In this document: positions 51,901 to 59,206 of the stretch, one piece after another
How the letters are laid out: each line of letters opens with the position of its first letter
How positions within the stretch are numbered: position 1 is the stretch's first letter
DNA from: Cellulosimicrobium arenosum
GTDB taxonomy: Bacteria > Actinomycetota > Actinomycetes > Actinomycetales > Cellulomonadaceae
Length of the DNA stretch: 64,000 nt
Direction: 5' to 3'
Assembly: GCF_014837295.1 (NCBI RefSeq)
Contig: NZ_JACYHB010000008.1
Coordinates: 62,001-126,000 of the forward strand
Program-made: the position numbers and the translations under genes
The notes under the pieces: generated by a model
The model's input: the letters and a program-made list of their open reading frames with translations, nothing else
Databases searched by the model: none
What the model was told of the DNA's origin: nothing

Positions 51901-53114
51901 GGCTCGTCGAGGCGTACACGCTCCCGCCCGCGCTCGTGGCGATCGTCGTGGGCGCGCTGCTCGCACGCCGTACCACGCGCGGATGGGACCTCGCGGGAGC
52001 CGGTCTCCTCCTGCTCGTCGCGCCGTCGTTGCTCGTCCTCGTGGCCGCCCCCGGTGCGGGTGACGTGCGGGCGCCCGCCCTCGTCGCTCTCGGCGGCGTC
52101 GCGGTGCTCTCCGGTGCCGCCCTCGTCCGCCGGCGACCGCGTGGCGGCACGAGCGCACGGGCCGGCGCGCGACGTCTCGTGGGGGCGGGCGTCCTGGCGG
52201 CCACGGCAGGGACGGTCGAGGCCGTCCACGTCGGGCACGTACCGGGAGGGGGTGCGGTCTTCGTCCTCGGTCTCGGCTGGGCCCTCGCGGGCGCCGGCGT
52301 GGCGCTCGGAGCCGGCCTCGTGGGGGCGGGCGCGGCACGGATGGTGCGCCGCGACGTCGTGCGTCGGTGGTCGCTCGCGCCCGCCCTGGCACTCGGCGTG
52401 GTCGGCGTGGTCGCGAACGTCCGCCCGGTGTGGGGCGTGATCGGGACGGTGTGGGCCCTCGAGGTGCTGCTGCTCGCGCTCGTCGTGGTCGGGGTGCGCC
52501 GCGCCCTGCGCGGCCGGGACGACGTGCCGCCGGCCTGGTTCACCTGGCTCCTGGCACTCGTCGCGGCGATCGGTGCGTGGTCCCCGCGCGAGCTGCGCGT
52601 CGAGGTGTTCTCGCTCCCGCTCGGCGCCGGTCTCCTCGTGGCCGGCTACCTCGCGCTGGTCGCCGGTCCGCGGCGCGCCGACACCGGCGCGCGGCCCGGC
52701 CCGGTCCACGGCGCGGGTGACGTCGTCCGGACCAGGCCCGCGTGGCCGGTCGCGCAGGTCGGTTCCTGGCGCACGCTCGCGCCCGGCATCCTCGCGGTCG
52801 TCGGTCCGTCGGTGCTGGCCACGTACACCGACGCGCGCACGTGGCGCGCCGTGCTCGTCGTCGTGCTCGCGCTCGTGGCCGTGCTCGTCGGCACGCGCAG
52901 GCACCTCGCCGCGCCATTCGTCCTCGGCGTCGCCGTGCTGCCGGTCGAGATCCTCGTGGTGTTCGTGTCCCAGCTCGGGACCGCGATCTCGGCCGGTCCG
53001 TGGATGCTCACGCTGGCCGCTGCCGGGGGCCTGCTGCTCATCATCGCGACCTACTACGAGCGGCGGATCGCTGCGTACGACGGCGCGGCGGCGTACGTCC
53101 GCGATCTCCGTTGA
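48936..53114 (+). CDS. very large SCO7613-like multi-pass membrane protein
   Basis: A 1392-residue protein. It starts with a double CxxC zinc ribbon (CPGCAELLRSTRCDLC, about residues 13-28), then a helix and a long Pro/Ala/Arg-rich spacer (about 90-150). The remaining ~1240 residues are some thirty or more alternating hydrophobic helices with Arg-rich loops. Streptomyces SCO7613-type proteins have this shape; function is unknown. The ATG is 6 nt after CAGGAT (48924-48929). Its gene is 4.2 kb of monotonous high-GC sequence, so internal frameshifts would be hard to see, but the frame is open throughout. Confidence 0.82.
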   Translation: MRERWVETALVRLPDTRRCPGCAELLRSTRCDLCLLDLSGPAAHRIAAASRAAADALAYRQAELDALRASQPEAAALDRRLATGSADEARPAQPALAARPPGAQRPVAPRAGAQRPGPPPGAPRPGASRPVPRFPQQPPAPSRPVPSPARTVGLQPILAGAGAGLLAVAAVVFVFFTFADDLALRALVTGLVTLITVLAVVALRRLGLRASAEAVAALAVVLALVDAELALQAGLLSALDPALARAVLLGVLAVGLGVVGDLGRIRLWVTGALVLAPLVPLVAAAAAGSGRVAAASSLALLASALVTIGARPVVARSGPRVGSALVPERGYLRAARHVVVPAAALAALFVPSLPGLPGRSGGAVLVLAVALTATVLRLATHERFWLATAGAAAALAGGVAVVGAGGLAAAPVVAGLVWFVLVAASGPWVSGRVRTSRPLATASRADVLLGGALVVVCLALPALLAPVVRVLGTLADVTANGPARVLDTAPLGLAGSSGLDGGSSVFDPAAVSLTLLTLLVVVLVALVAARLPVLRPAVPATTGPRADAPGPLVPGAPALRPVPVVAAGRATAPWFALLLVLGAVLDERLAPVTTFVLLALLAAVLVVVTARPASTAPSALSAPATDPAAPTAGVLVRAVRRRAGRVLRPASAAAEGARRALRRAGATAQVDVERARWRAAGVSALFVATALTVLVSWDARSTATVGGLVVAALLLGARASVPRAVRPALVAIADGYALLVLGTTLGWAGLGGVATLCTVSAVASLVALGATVLERLDRDSWRAVLAVTAVPFTLGIGSVVVERSWWSVGACAAMLALEVTLVVTRRTGADVALRALAAGLVLPTASVGVVSAGALLLTGSGSPVVLPVVALLVAVAAAAARPVADAVAARVPAPPDGSPAPPGAVSAGTGATWVRTALEASAALTGAIAVGLAYGRAAAGPEVAVAVLVLLAVGAGLLARQHDRAGVWWLSAALGTAATWTALAAAGIGLVEAYTLPPALVAIVVGALLARRTTRGWDLAGAGLLLLVAPSLLVLVAAPGAGDVRAPALVALGGVAVLSGAALVRRRPRGGTSARAGARRLVGAGVLAATAGTVEAVHVGHVPGGGAVFVLGLGWALAGAGVALGAGLVGAGAARMVRRDVVRRWSLAPALALGVVGVVANVRPVWGVIGTVWALEVLLLALVVVGVRRALRGRDDVPPAWFTWLLALVAAIGAWSPRELRVEVFSLPLGAGLLVAGYLALVAGPRRADTGARPGPVHGAGDVVRTRPAWPVAQVGSWRTLAPGILAVVGPSVLATYTDARTWRAVLVVVLALVAVLVGTRRHLAAPFVLGVAVLPVEILVVFVSQLGTAISAGPWMLTLAAAGGLLLIIATYYERRIAAYDGAAAYVRDLR

Positions 53115-53181
53115 CCGGTCCGAGCAGACCCGCCACGGCCGTGCGGGTGTGACCGGTCCACCCCGGGGATACCGTCACAGC

Positions 53182-53745
53182 ATGATCGAGCCCGACAGCC
53201 TGCTCGACGACGAGCAGACCAGGTTGAGCCGGGTCGTGCGCGAGCTCGCGGACGAGGTCGTCGCGCCGGCCGCCTACCGGTACGACACGGAGCGCCGCCT
53301 CCTGCTGGAGATCGTCGCGCAGCTGGGCGAGCTCGGTCTGTTCGGTCTCCCGTTCCCGCGCGACGTCGGCGGGCAGGGCAAGGACTACGTGTCGCTGTGC
53401 GTCGCGGTCGAGGCGCTCGCACGCGTCGACCAGTCGATCGCGGTGACGCCCGAGGCGGGCGTCGGTCTCGGCATCGTGCCGATCTACCGCCACGGCACGC
53501 GCGAGCAGCGCGAGCGCTGGCTGCCCGACCTGCTCGCCGGTCGCGCGCTCGGCGCGTTCGGCCTCACCGAGGCGGGCGCCGGCTCGGACGCGGCTGCGAC
53601 CCGCACCACCTGTTGCGAGGGATCCTCAAGACGAGAGGCACAGGTGCGGCGCGCCCAGGAGCGCGAAGCGTCACGAGTTTCGGACCCCAGCAGTCATGAA
53701 TGGGAGCGTCGCTTCTTGGAGACGTCGAACCAACCGTGGAAATGA
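53182..53745 (+). pseudogene. acyl-CoA dehydrogenase, truncated by a foreign segment
   Basis: The first ~143 residues are a good acyl-CoA dehydrogenase N-terminal/middle domain (LSRVVRELADEVVAPAAYRYDTERR, GLFGLPFPRDVGGQGKDYVSLCVAVEALARVDQSIAV, LGAFGLTEAGAGSDAAATRTT). The family sequence stops abruptly at about base 53610, in the middle beta-domain. The frame then reads 45 unrelated residues and stops. The flavin-binding C-terminal half, about 230 residues, is missing and is not found on the far side of the inserted genes. The product cannot be functional. Confidence 0.85.
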
Positions 53746-53839
53746 CGCGCTCAGTGGAACTGACGGGTTCTGCTTAACGCTCCCCAATCGTTGCGCTGGA
53801 TATGCGCGCTACCCCCCGGTAGGATCCGACCCGAAGAAT

Positions 53840-54718
53840 TTACCAGTTCTCAGCCAGGGCAAGGAGTCGCCGCTTCGCAGAGACGCGATCGACTAGATCG
53901 CTCACTAGATCGGGCAACAGGACGTGCCCATCTCTTGAATCATATCGAATTAGCTTTAAGTTCATGTTGCGTCGCACCGATGCCTCGACATGCTTATGGA
54001 CCTCGTCTCTCGGGCAAACCATGTAGTGCGGAGGGGAGTTCGGGTGGACGTAGTTCTGAGATTCCAGGAATAGCCTCAGATCGGGGTCTGAGAGACTGGT
54101 TCCGACGAAAAGAAACGTGTGAGTAAGAAACAGGGCTCCAACTAATTCAAAGAACCCTTGATGGCTCGCCCTTTGCGCGGCGTAGTCGGATCGAGTGAAG
54201 ATCATCTTGGAATGCTGATCTATCGTGCCGTGGACCTTGAGGATTGCACGATACTTGCGGCGCATGACATAGGGAATGTCCTGGTCATCGTACGACTTAA
54301 CTACAGTCTCACCGTTCGTCTCGTTGCCCGCATACGTGTCGTAGATCTTGTCGAAGTTCGGCGTTAGCACGAGGGACAGATCCAAAGCGTGAAGATTGCG
54401 GTGTAAGTCACTGGGTCGGTATCTTGGTGCCAAGAAGGATTCCTTGAGTAGCTCGGGCCAACTCTCGTCCAGATTGTCCTTCAGTAGTTCGCATGCCGTC
54501 AGAAAGTCTCGGCCGTCAATGAGTGACTTGATTGTCGCACTTGGGACCCGACCTTTGAGGCGCCTTCGACCCTTCTCAAGAAAGTCTCCCCATGTCGGTG
54601 GATGCTGACCAGTATCCGTAGTCGCTGCAGCAGAGACTCCGGCGCCGAGGTAAAGCACTGCACGCCTTCTCGCGATGTCCTCGACAAGCTCGTCGGGCCA
54701 GTGGTCAGGCATGTGCAT
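53840..54718 (-). CDS. SIR2-domain protein, probable NADase effector
   Basis: A 292-residue SIR2-like protein (SIR2_2 type). NAD-site motifs are LYLGAGVSAAA (GAGVS at residues 25-29), LTPNFDKIYDTY (TPNFD at 119-123) and ILKVHGTID with the catalytic His at 163; FLFVGTSLSDPDLRLFLES closes the Rossmann-like fold. There is no zinc-binding insert as in true sirtuin deacetylases. Such domains in phage defence hydrolyse NAD+. It starts inside the ParA gene (14-base overlap), so it is co-translated as the second gene; the longer frame from 54997 only crosses the ParA gene and was rejected. An internal ATG at 54712 is an alternative start. Confidence 0.85.
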   Translation of the reverse strand: MHMPDHWPDELVEDIARRRAVLYLGAGVSAAATTDTGQHPPTWGDFLEKGRRRLKGRVPSATIKSLIDGRDFLTACELLKDNLDESWPELLKESFLAPRYRPSDLHRNLHALDLSLVLTPNFDKIYDTYAGNETNGETVVKSYDDQDIPYVMRRKYRAILKVHGTIDQHSKMIFTRSDYAAQRASHQGFFELVGALFLTHTFLFVGTSLSDPDLRLFLESQNYVHPNSPPHYMVCPRDEVHKHVEASVRRNMNLKLIRYDSRDGHVLLPDLVSDLVDRVSAKRRLLALAENW

Positions 54719-55694
54719 CACCAACGTTGTCCATAAGGCGGTGAGTAATACCGCGAATCGTCGCGCGAAATTCCCGGACTTTGGTAAAATGTGCGCCAAC
54801 CACTCCATCCCTTCCCTCAAGGGCGAAGATGGGTTTGCGGCTTGTCTGGCCGAGCGGTACAAGTGAGTGAAGTGTTGGAATCGATCCAAGATCCAAGGGT
54901 TCGACGAGAGCTCCTTCCGGCAGAAGGTTCTGGCCGACTGTCGCGGGAACCCTTCGCATGATTCGCTCGTACGCCTTAACAGGGCGAGCGTTTCCACCAG
55001 AATCTCTCTTGAAGGTATACTGTTGCGTTACATAGCCAGCAAACGCTAGGTCCCACGTCGGATCAGCTACCTCAAGCTCTTCCGCTGGGTGGGAGATGTC
55101 TTCAAGCCCCTTTTCGTACTTGCTTCGCCAGCCCTTGAGCGACTTTGCGATGTTCTCGATGGCCTTCAGGCTGAAGATATCGAGCGACATTGGCGTTATA
55201 AAGTAGTCGCAGCTAAGAAGAACTGCTCGATTAATCGACCCGAGGGACGGGCCCATGTCGAAGAAGACATAGTCGTATTCGCCGCACCGCTCAAGCAGGT
55301 GTGAGAATAGGAGGGTAGTACGCAAACCACGGATGTCTCCAGCGGCACCCTGGACCCAGTCTGTAGCGAGTAGATCCTCGGTCAGCCCGAGATCTGGATC
55401 TCCAACAAGTACGTCCACACCAAAATTCGCGTTGCGGTACGTTTTAAGTTCGCTAGCAAATCCGCGCCCCCTCGACAGTGGGCGGACGATGCTGTGTATT
55501 GTGAAGGAACTCTTTTGATACAGATCCTCCAGAACGTCGTCCGAGAAGATGCTTTGCGTTGCATTGCACTGAGGGTCGGCGTCGACGATCAACACCTTCT
55601 TCCCCTCTTCACGAGCTAAGTATGCGGCCAGATTGCAAAGGAGGGTGGTCTTGCCAACTCCGCCCTTGTTGTTGAATACGGCGATTGAGCGCAA
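54705..55694 (-). CDS. ParA/Soj-like ATPase (AAA_31)
   Basis: A 329-residue ParA/MinD-type P-loop ATPase. The deviant Walker A is NNKGGVGKTT (about 8-17, with the signature lysine), Walker A' is VDADPQCNAT (about 38-47), and Walker B is YVFFDMGPSLGSINRAVLLSCDYFITPMSLDIFS (about 144-175). The C-terminal ~100 residues look family-specific. There is no ParB gene or obvious parS site beside it, so it is unlikely to serve partitioning here. The TTG start has GGGAGG seven bases upstream, and TAACCT (55733-55728) is a likely -10. First gene of the operon with the SIR2 protein. Confidence 0.88.
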   Translation of the reverse strand: MRSIAVFNNKGGVGKTTLLCNLAAYLAREEGKKVLIVDADPQCNATQSIFSDDVLEDLYQKSSFTIHSIVRPLSRGRGFASELKTYRNANFGVDVLVGDPDLGLTEDLLATDWVQGAAGDIRGLRTTLLFSHLLERCGEYDYVFFDMGPSLGSINRAVLLSCDYFITPMSLDIFSLKAIENIAKSLKGWRSKYEKGLEDISHPAEELEVADPTWDLAFAGYVTQQYTFKRDSGGNARPVKAYERIMRRVPATVGQNLLPEGALVEPLDLGSIPTLHSLVPLGQTSRKPIFALEGRDGVVGAHFTKVREFRATIRGITHRLMDNVGDAHA

Positions 55695-55783
55695 AGGGGT
55701 GCCTCCCGAGGACGTAGGTCTTTCCGGAGGTTAGCAGAATCCGTAGTCATCGGCAGGGTGAAATGCGGTGTATCGAGTGGGAC

Positions 55784-58510
55784 CTACAGGTCGCCCTTCT
55801 TCTGCAGGTAGCGCATCGCGACCCAGCCGAACGGGATCCGGGCCCAGTACGTCGCCACGCGGAACAGCAGCGTCGCCGACGTCGCGAGCGCGACGGGCAC
55901 CCCGGCGGTCGTGAGGCCCAGGGTGAGAGCAGCCTCGATGGCGCCGAGCCCGCCGGGAGTCGGGACGGCGGCACCGGCGGCGTTGCCGACGAGGTAGATC
56001 ACGGCGACGTCCACGAGGGACAGCTCCTGGCCGAACGCGGCGAGCGCCGCGTCGAACGCGAGCACGTAGCCGAGCGTCATGATGACGTTGCCACCCAGCC
56101 CGACGGCGAGGCGTCCGGGCTGGCTGAGCATGTCCGACAGGCGCGGCCACACCTGCTGGATCGTGGGCCGGATCTTGGCGAGCACCCAGGTGCGCACCGC
56201 AGGCACGAGGAGGGTCGCGAGGACAGCCAGCGCGACGCCGCCGATCGCGAGCAGGACCGTCGTGGACGGGAGCTGGACGAGGCCACCGTCGCCGGTGAAG
56301 ACCGACAGCACGACCAGGATGACGATCGTCACGATGAACTGTGACACCTGCACGAGCGCGACCGTGGCGACCGCGACCGGGGTCGCCACGCCGCGCTTGG
56401 TCAGCATCCGCAGGTTGAGCGCGGCCGGCCCGATGCCGGCGGGAGTGGCGAGCGCGACGAACGACCCGGCCGCCTGGGTGAGCGTCGCCCGCCACATGGG
56501 CAGGCGTGTCGACGAGAACGCGACGAACGTCAGCGCGGCCCCGATCCAGGTGAGGATGCCGAGCAGGAACGAACCCACGGCCCACCACGGGTTCGCCTCG
56601 GCGACCGCTGCGGTGACCTCCTCGAAGTTGATGGTCGTGACGATGACCGAGACGGCCACGATCGTCAGCGTGAGCATGATGACCGTGCGTGCGCCGAAGC
56701 GCGTGATGCGCTGCGGCTCGACGTCGGCCTCCGGGAGCCGTTCGACCAGCACCGCGCGCAGCTCCTTGAGCAGCTCCTTGTTCTGCCGCAGCTCGTCGCG
56801 GGTGCTGCGCGGCAGCGCGACGGACTGCAGGAGCGGGCCGATCGCGCCGATGTCCTCCTCGGGCAGGACGCTCACGGCCGACTCGACCGCGCGGCGGGCA
56901 CCCACCCGCAGGGCGAGGAGCGCGACCATCTGGCTGAGGTCCATGCGGCGTGCCAGCTCGGACGACGCGATGTCGCCCTGCTCCCACCCGGTGAGCCACA
57001 CCTGTGGCTCCGCGTCCTCGAGCGCGCGCCGGACGAGCACGACGTCGGACGTCAGCGCCCGGTGCGCCAGGCCGGCCGAGTGGGCCACCTGGATCTGGCG
57101 CCAGGCCTCGCCGAGCACGGCGTCGGTGAGCCGGTCGGCGGGCAGGTCGCGCAGCGACACCGCGCCGCCGGCGTGCTCGTGGACGAGCATGATCGAGTCG
57201 GCGGACTCGGCGACGCCGAGCAGCCGTGGCGCGCGCACCCCGGCCGCGCGCGCCGCGTAGGCGAGGAGCGCTGTGCGCTCGCCCGCGGCGCGCAGCGAGA
57301 TGGCTGTCCGCCCCTCCAGGCCGCGCAGGCGCAGCGAGCGCCAGAGTCGGGTGAGGAACCCGACGACCTGCCGGTCGCCGTCGAGCACGACGACGTCCCG
57401 GCGGACCCCGTCCTCGTCGACCATCGCATAGACGCGGTTGTCGCCCTCGCCCGAGCGGGCGAGGGCCACCGCGGCCGGGTCCGACGCGGTGTCACGCCCG
57501 TCGCGGCCGTCGAGGACGCCGGACCTGTCGCCCGCGGTGGTCGCGTCCGAGCCCCGGAGGACCCCGACCTGCACCTCCGACGTGACGTGGCCGGCGGCGT
57601 CGACCTCGGTGACCGGGTCGTCGACCGCGTGGGCGCGCTCGTCGTCGGTGACGTCGCGCACGCGCACGAGGGTCGCGGGGGCGAAACCCGCCCGCCGCAC
57701 GCCGGCGACCAGGTCCGGCCCGTAGGCCCGGTCGCTGCGGACACCTGACGCGTAGCGCACGAGCAGACCGGCCATGCGTCCGAGCAGGAGCGTGACGAGG
57801 ATGCCGGGCAGGGACACCTGCCCCGTGATCAGGACGATGCCGATCGCGACCAGCAGCAGGTTCCACGACCACGCGACGGACCGGCGCCGGGTGCGGGTCC
57901 CCGCGGCGGTGAGCAGGCCGGCGATCGCGACGACGTAGCCGGGGACGGTGAGCCGCCACTCGCCCCGCGAGTAGACGGAGAGCCCGCGGACCAGCTCGGG
58001 CGAGCCCCACTGCTCGACGGCGAGCACGAAGACGACCCCGAGCAGCAGCCCGACCGCGGCCGCGGCGATCGCCTCGACGACCTGGCGCCCGAGCCGCCGG
58101 ATCCCGAGCTCGATGAGCACCGCCGTCGGGATCGCGAGGGTGACGAGGCCCTCGAGGACGGCGACCGGGAAGATCAGGATGCGGGCGAGCAGCTGGCTGA
58201 AGCTCTGCACGTCCTGCGTCACGCCCGCCGTGGTGCCGTGCGCGAACACGGTCATGAACATGACGACGGCGACGCCGATCGCGCAGAGGACGAGGTTGAC
58301 GACGTCGCTGGGGTGCCGCACGCGCTGCTCGGCGGTGTCGACGACGCGGACCGTCCCGGCGTCGGGCTCGTCGCGCCGTGCCATCAGGGCCTGGAGCGCG
58401 CCCGTGCGGGGGCGCGGCTCCGTGCCGTCGGACGGCGCGAGCGTCCCGACCTCGACCACCGAGCCGGACGGGCGGCGGCCGTCGTGGGGCTCGGTAGCGT
58501 GCTCGGGCAT
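55784..58510 (-). CDS. flippase-like (UPF0104) membrane protein with pseudokinase-like middle
   Basis: A 908-residue protein. After a disordered start come about six helices (residues 70-260), a cytosolic region (260-600) that resembles a degenerate ABC1/aminoglycoside kinase fold (IQVAHSAGLAHRALTSDVVLVRR in place of HRD, TGWEQGD in place of DFG), and an eight-helix lysylphosphatidylglycerol synthase transmembrane/UPF0104 domain (ATPAGIGPAALNLRMLTKRGV, NAAGAAVPTPGGLGAIEAALTLGLTTAGV). The last domain is the lipid flippase half of MprF. TAGACT (58523-58518) is 7 nt before the ATG. The stop lies right at the island edge and is intact. Confidence 0.85.
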   Translation of the reverse strand: MPEHATEPHDGRRPSGSVVEVGTLAPSDGTEPRPRTGALQALMARRDEPDAGTVRVVDTAEQRVRHPSDVVNLVLCAIGVAVVMFMTVFAHGTTAGVTQDVQSFSQLLARILIFPVAVLEGLVTLAIPTAVLIELGIRRLGRQVVEAIAAAAVGLLLGVVFVLAVEQWGSPELVRGLSVYSRGEWRLTVPGYVVAIAGLLTAAGTRTRRRSVAWSWNLLLVAIGIVLITGQVSLPGILVTLLLGRMAGLLVRYASGVRSDRAYGPDLVAGVRRAGFAPATLVRVRDVTDDERAHAVDDPVTEVDAAGHVTSEVQVGVLRGSDATTAGDRSGVLDGRDGRDTASDPAAVALARSGEGDNRVYAMVDEDGVRRDVVVLDGDRQVVGFLTRLWRSLRLRGLEGRTAISLRAAGERTALLAYAARAAGVRAPRLLGVAESADSIMLVHEHAGGAVSLRDLPADRLTDAVLGEAWRQIQVAHSAGLAHRALTSDVVLVRRALEDAEPQVWLTGWEQGDIASSELARRMDLSQMVALLALRVGARRAVESAVSVLPEEDIGAIGPLLQSVALPRSTRDELRQNKELLKELRAVLVERLPEADVEPQRITRFGARTVIMLTLTIVAVSVIVTTINFEEVTAAVAEANPWWAVGSFLLGILTWIGAALTFVAFSSTRLPMWRATLTQAAGSFVALATPAGIGPAALNLRMLTKRGVATPVAVATVALVQVSQFIVTIVILVVLSVFTGDGGLVQLPSTTVLLAIGGVALAVLATLLVPAVRTWVLAKIRPTIQQVWPRLSDMLSQPGRLAVGLGGNVIMTLGYVLAFDAALAAFGQELSLVDVAVIYLVGNAAGAAVPTPGGLGAIEAALTLGLTTAGVPVALATSATLLFRVATYWARIPFGWVAMRYLQKKGDL

Positions 58511-58602
58511 ACGGCCGAGTCTAGGTGTGCGAGCCGCTGCCGGCCCGGAATTCCGCCGTGCCGTGCGCCACGCCCGCGCGTGCGCGTCGCTAGGGTGGCG
58601 GG

Positions 58603-59133
58603 ATGGCGCTCCAGCGAGGCGACGCGATGTACGCCGTCCGGCCGGTCGTGCTCCTGGGTGGGCTCGTCGCGGTGTACTGCCTCGTGCCGGTGCGCCCGGA
58701 GTTCTCGATCCCGGCGGCGCTGACCGTCCTCGCCGCGAGCATCGTGCTGTTCGTGGTGGTCCTGGTGCGTCAGGAGCGGCGGATCGTCCGGGCGACGCGC
58801 CCGCTCATGGCGGCGGTCGAGGCGATCGTCATCCTGGTCTCGGTGTTCCTCGTCAGCTTCTCGCTCGTCTACGTCGGGCTGTCGGAGAGCGACGCCGGGT
58901 CGTTCACCGAGGCGGTGGACAAGCTCGACGCGGTCTACCTGTCCGTCACGGTGCTGACGACGACGGGGTTCGGCGACATCGCCGCGGTGAGCGCCCCGGC
59001 GCGTGTGGCGGTGACGGCGCACATGCTGGTCAACGTCACGCTGCTGGCGGTGGGGGTGCGGATGGTCACCCGGTCCGCGCAGCAGGCGCTCACGCGTCGC
59101 CAGGACGCCCGGCGGCAGGAGACCGGGTCCTGA
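58603..59133 (+). CDS. K+ channel-like two-helix pore protein
   Basis: A 176-residue membrane protein with four helices. The last two flank a pore loop with the selectivity filter TTTGFGD (VYLSVTVLTTTGFGDIAAVSAPARVAVTAHMLVN), as in Ion_trans_2 channels (TVGYGD in the classic form). No cytosolic RCK domain is present. Probable potassium conductance, gating signal unknown. TAGGGT (58591-58596) lies 6 nt before the ATG: leaderless. Confidence 0.85.
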   Translation: MALQRGDAMYAVRPVVLLGGLVAVYCLVPVRPEFSIPAALTVLAASIVLFVVVLVRQERRIVRATRPLMAAVEAIVILVSVFLVSFSLVYVGLSESDAGSFTEAVDKLDAVYLSVTVLTTTGFGDIAAVSAPARVAVTAHMLVNVTLLAVGVRMVTRSAQQALTRRQDARRQETGS

Positions 59134-59206
59134 GGGTGGAGCGGGCCCGGGCGGCGCGGGAGCCTGCGCAGGCGAATGCGCCCCAGCCGTTCCTAGGATA
59201 GGAGGG

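Larger units (their letters stand above)
53611..55783. mobile_element. low-GC two-gene island (ParA-SIR2)
   Basis: Base composition and codon use change sharply from about 53611 to about 55780: AT-rich codons, a TAA stop, a TTG start and TTA/ATA/AGA codons appear, in contrast to the GC-rich flanks. It interrupts the acyl-CoA dehydrogenase and ends against the intact 3' end of the gene at 55784. It holds only two complete genes. No transposase, integrase, terminal inverted repeat or flanking duplication was recognised. Bases 53611-53839 hold no convincing gene; a small CTACC/GGTAG hairpin lies near 53811-53824. Confidence 0.75.

Noticed and set aside
53811-53824. CTACC-CCCC-GGTAG motif, resembling a CsoR copper operator
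   Set aside because: It lies downstream of the SIR2 gene, not in a promoter, and is too short; a weak terminator is simpler.
53696-53896. A 66-codon plus-strand frame in the island
   Set aside because: No ribosome-binding site or recognisable sequence; it overlaps the SIR2 3' end and the pseudogene tail.
54719-54997. Upstream extension of the SIR2 protein (reading frame open to 54997)
   Set aside because: It overlaps the ParA gene in another frame, and the SIR2 homology begins right after ATG 54718, which overlaps the ParA stop as expected for a coupled operon.
54705-55694. Plasmid-partition reading of the ParA gene
   Set aside because: No ParB-like gene, no parS-like repeats and no replication gene are adjacent, and the second gene is a SIR2 protein.
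53611-55783. Possible transposon ends or att duplications around the island
   Set aside because: I compared the two edges and found only chance matches of about five bases (CCTGT); no inverted or direct repeat worth reporting.
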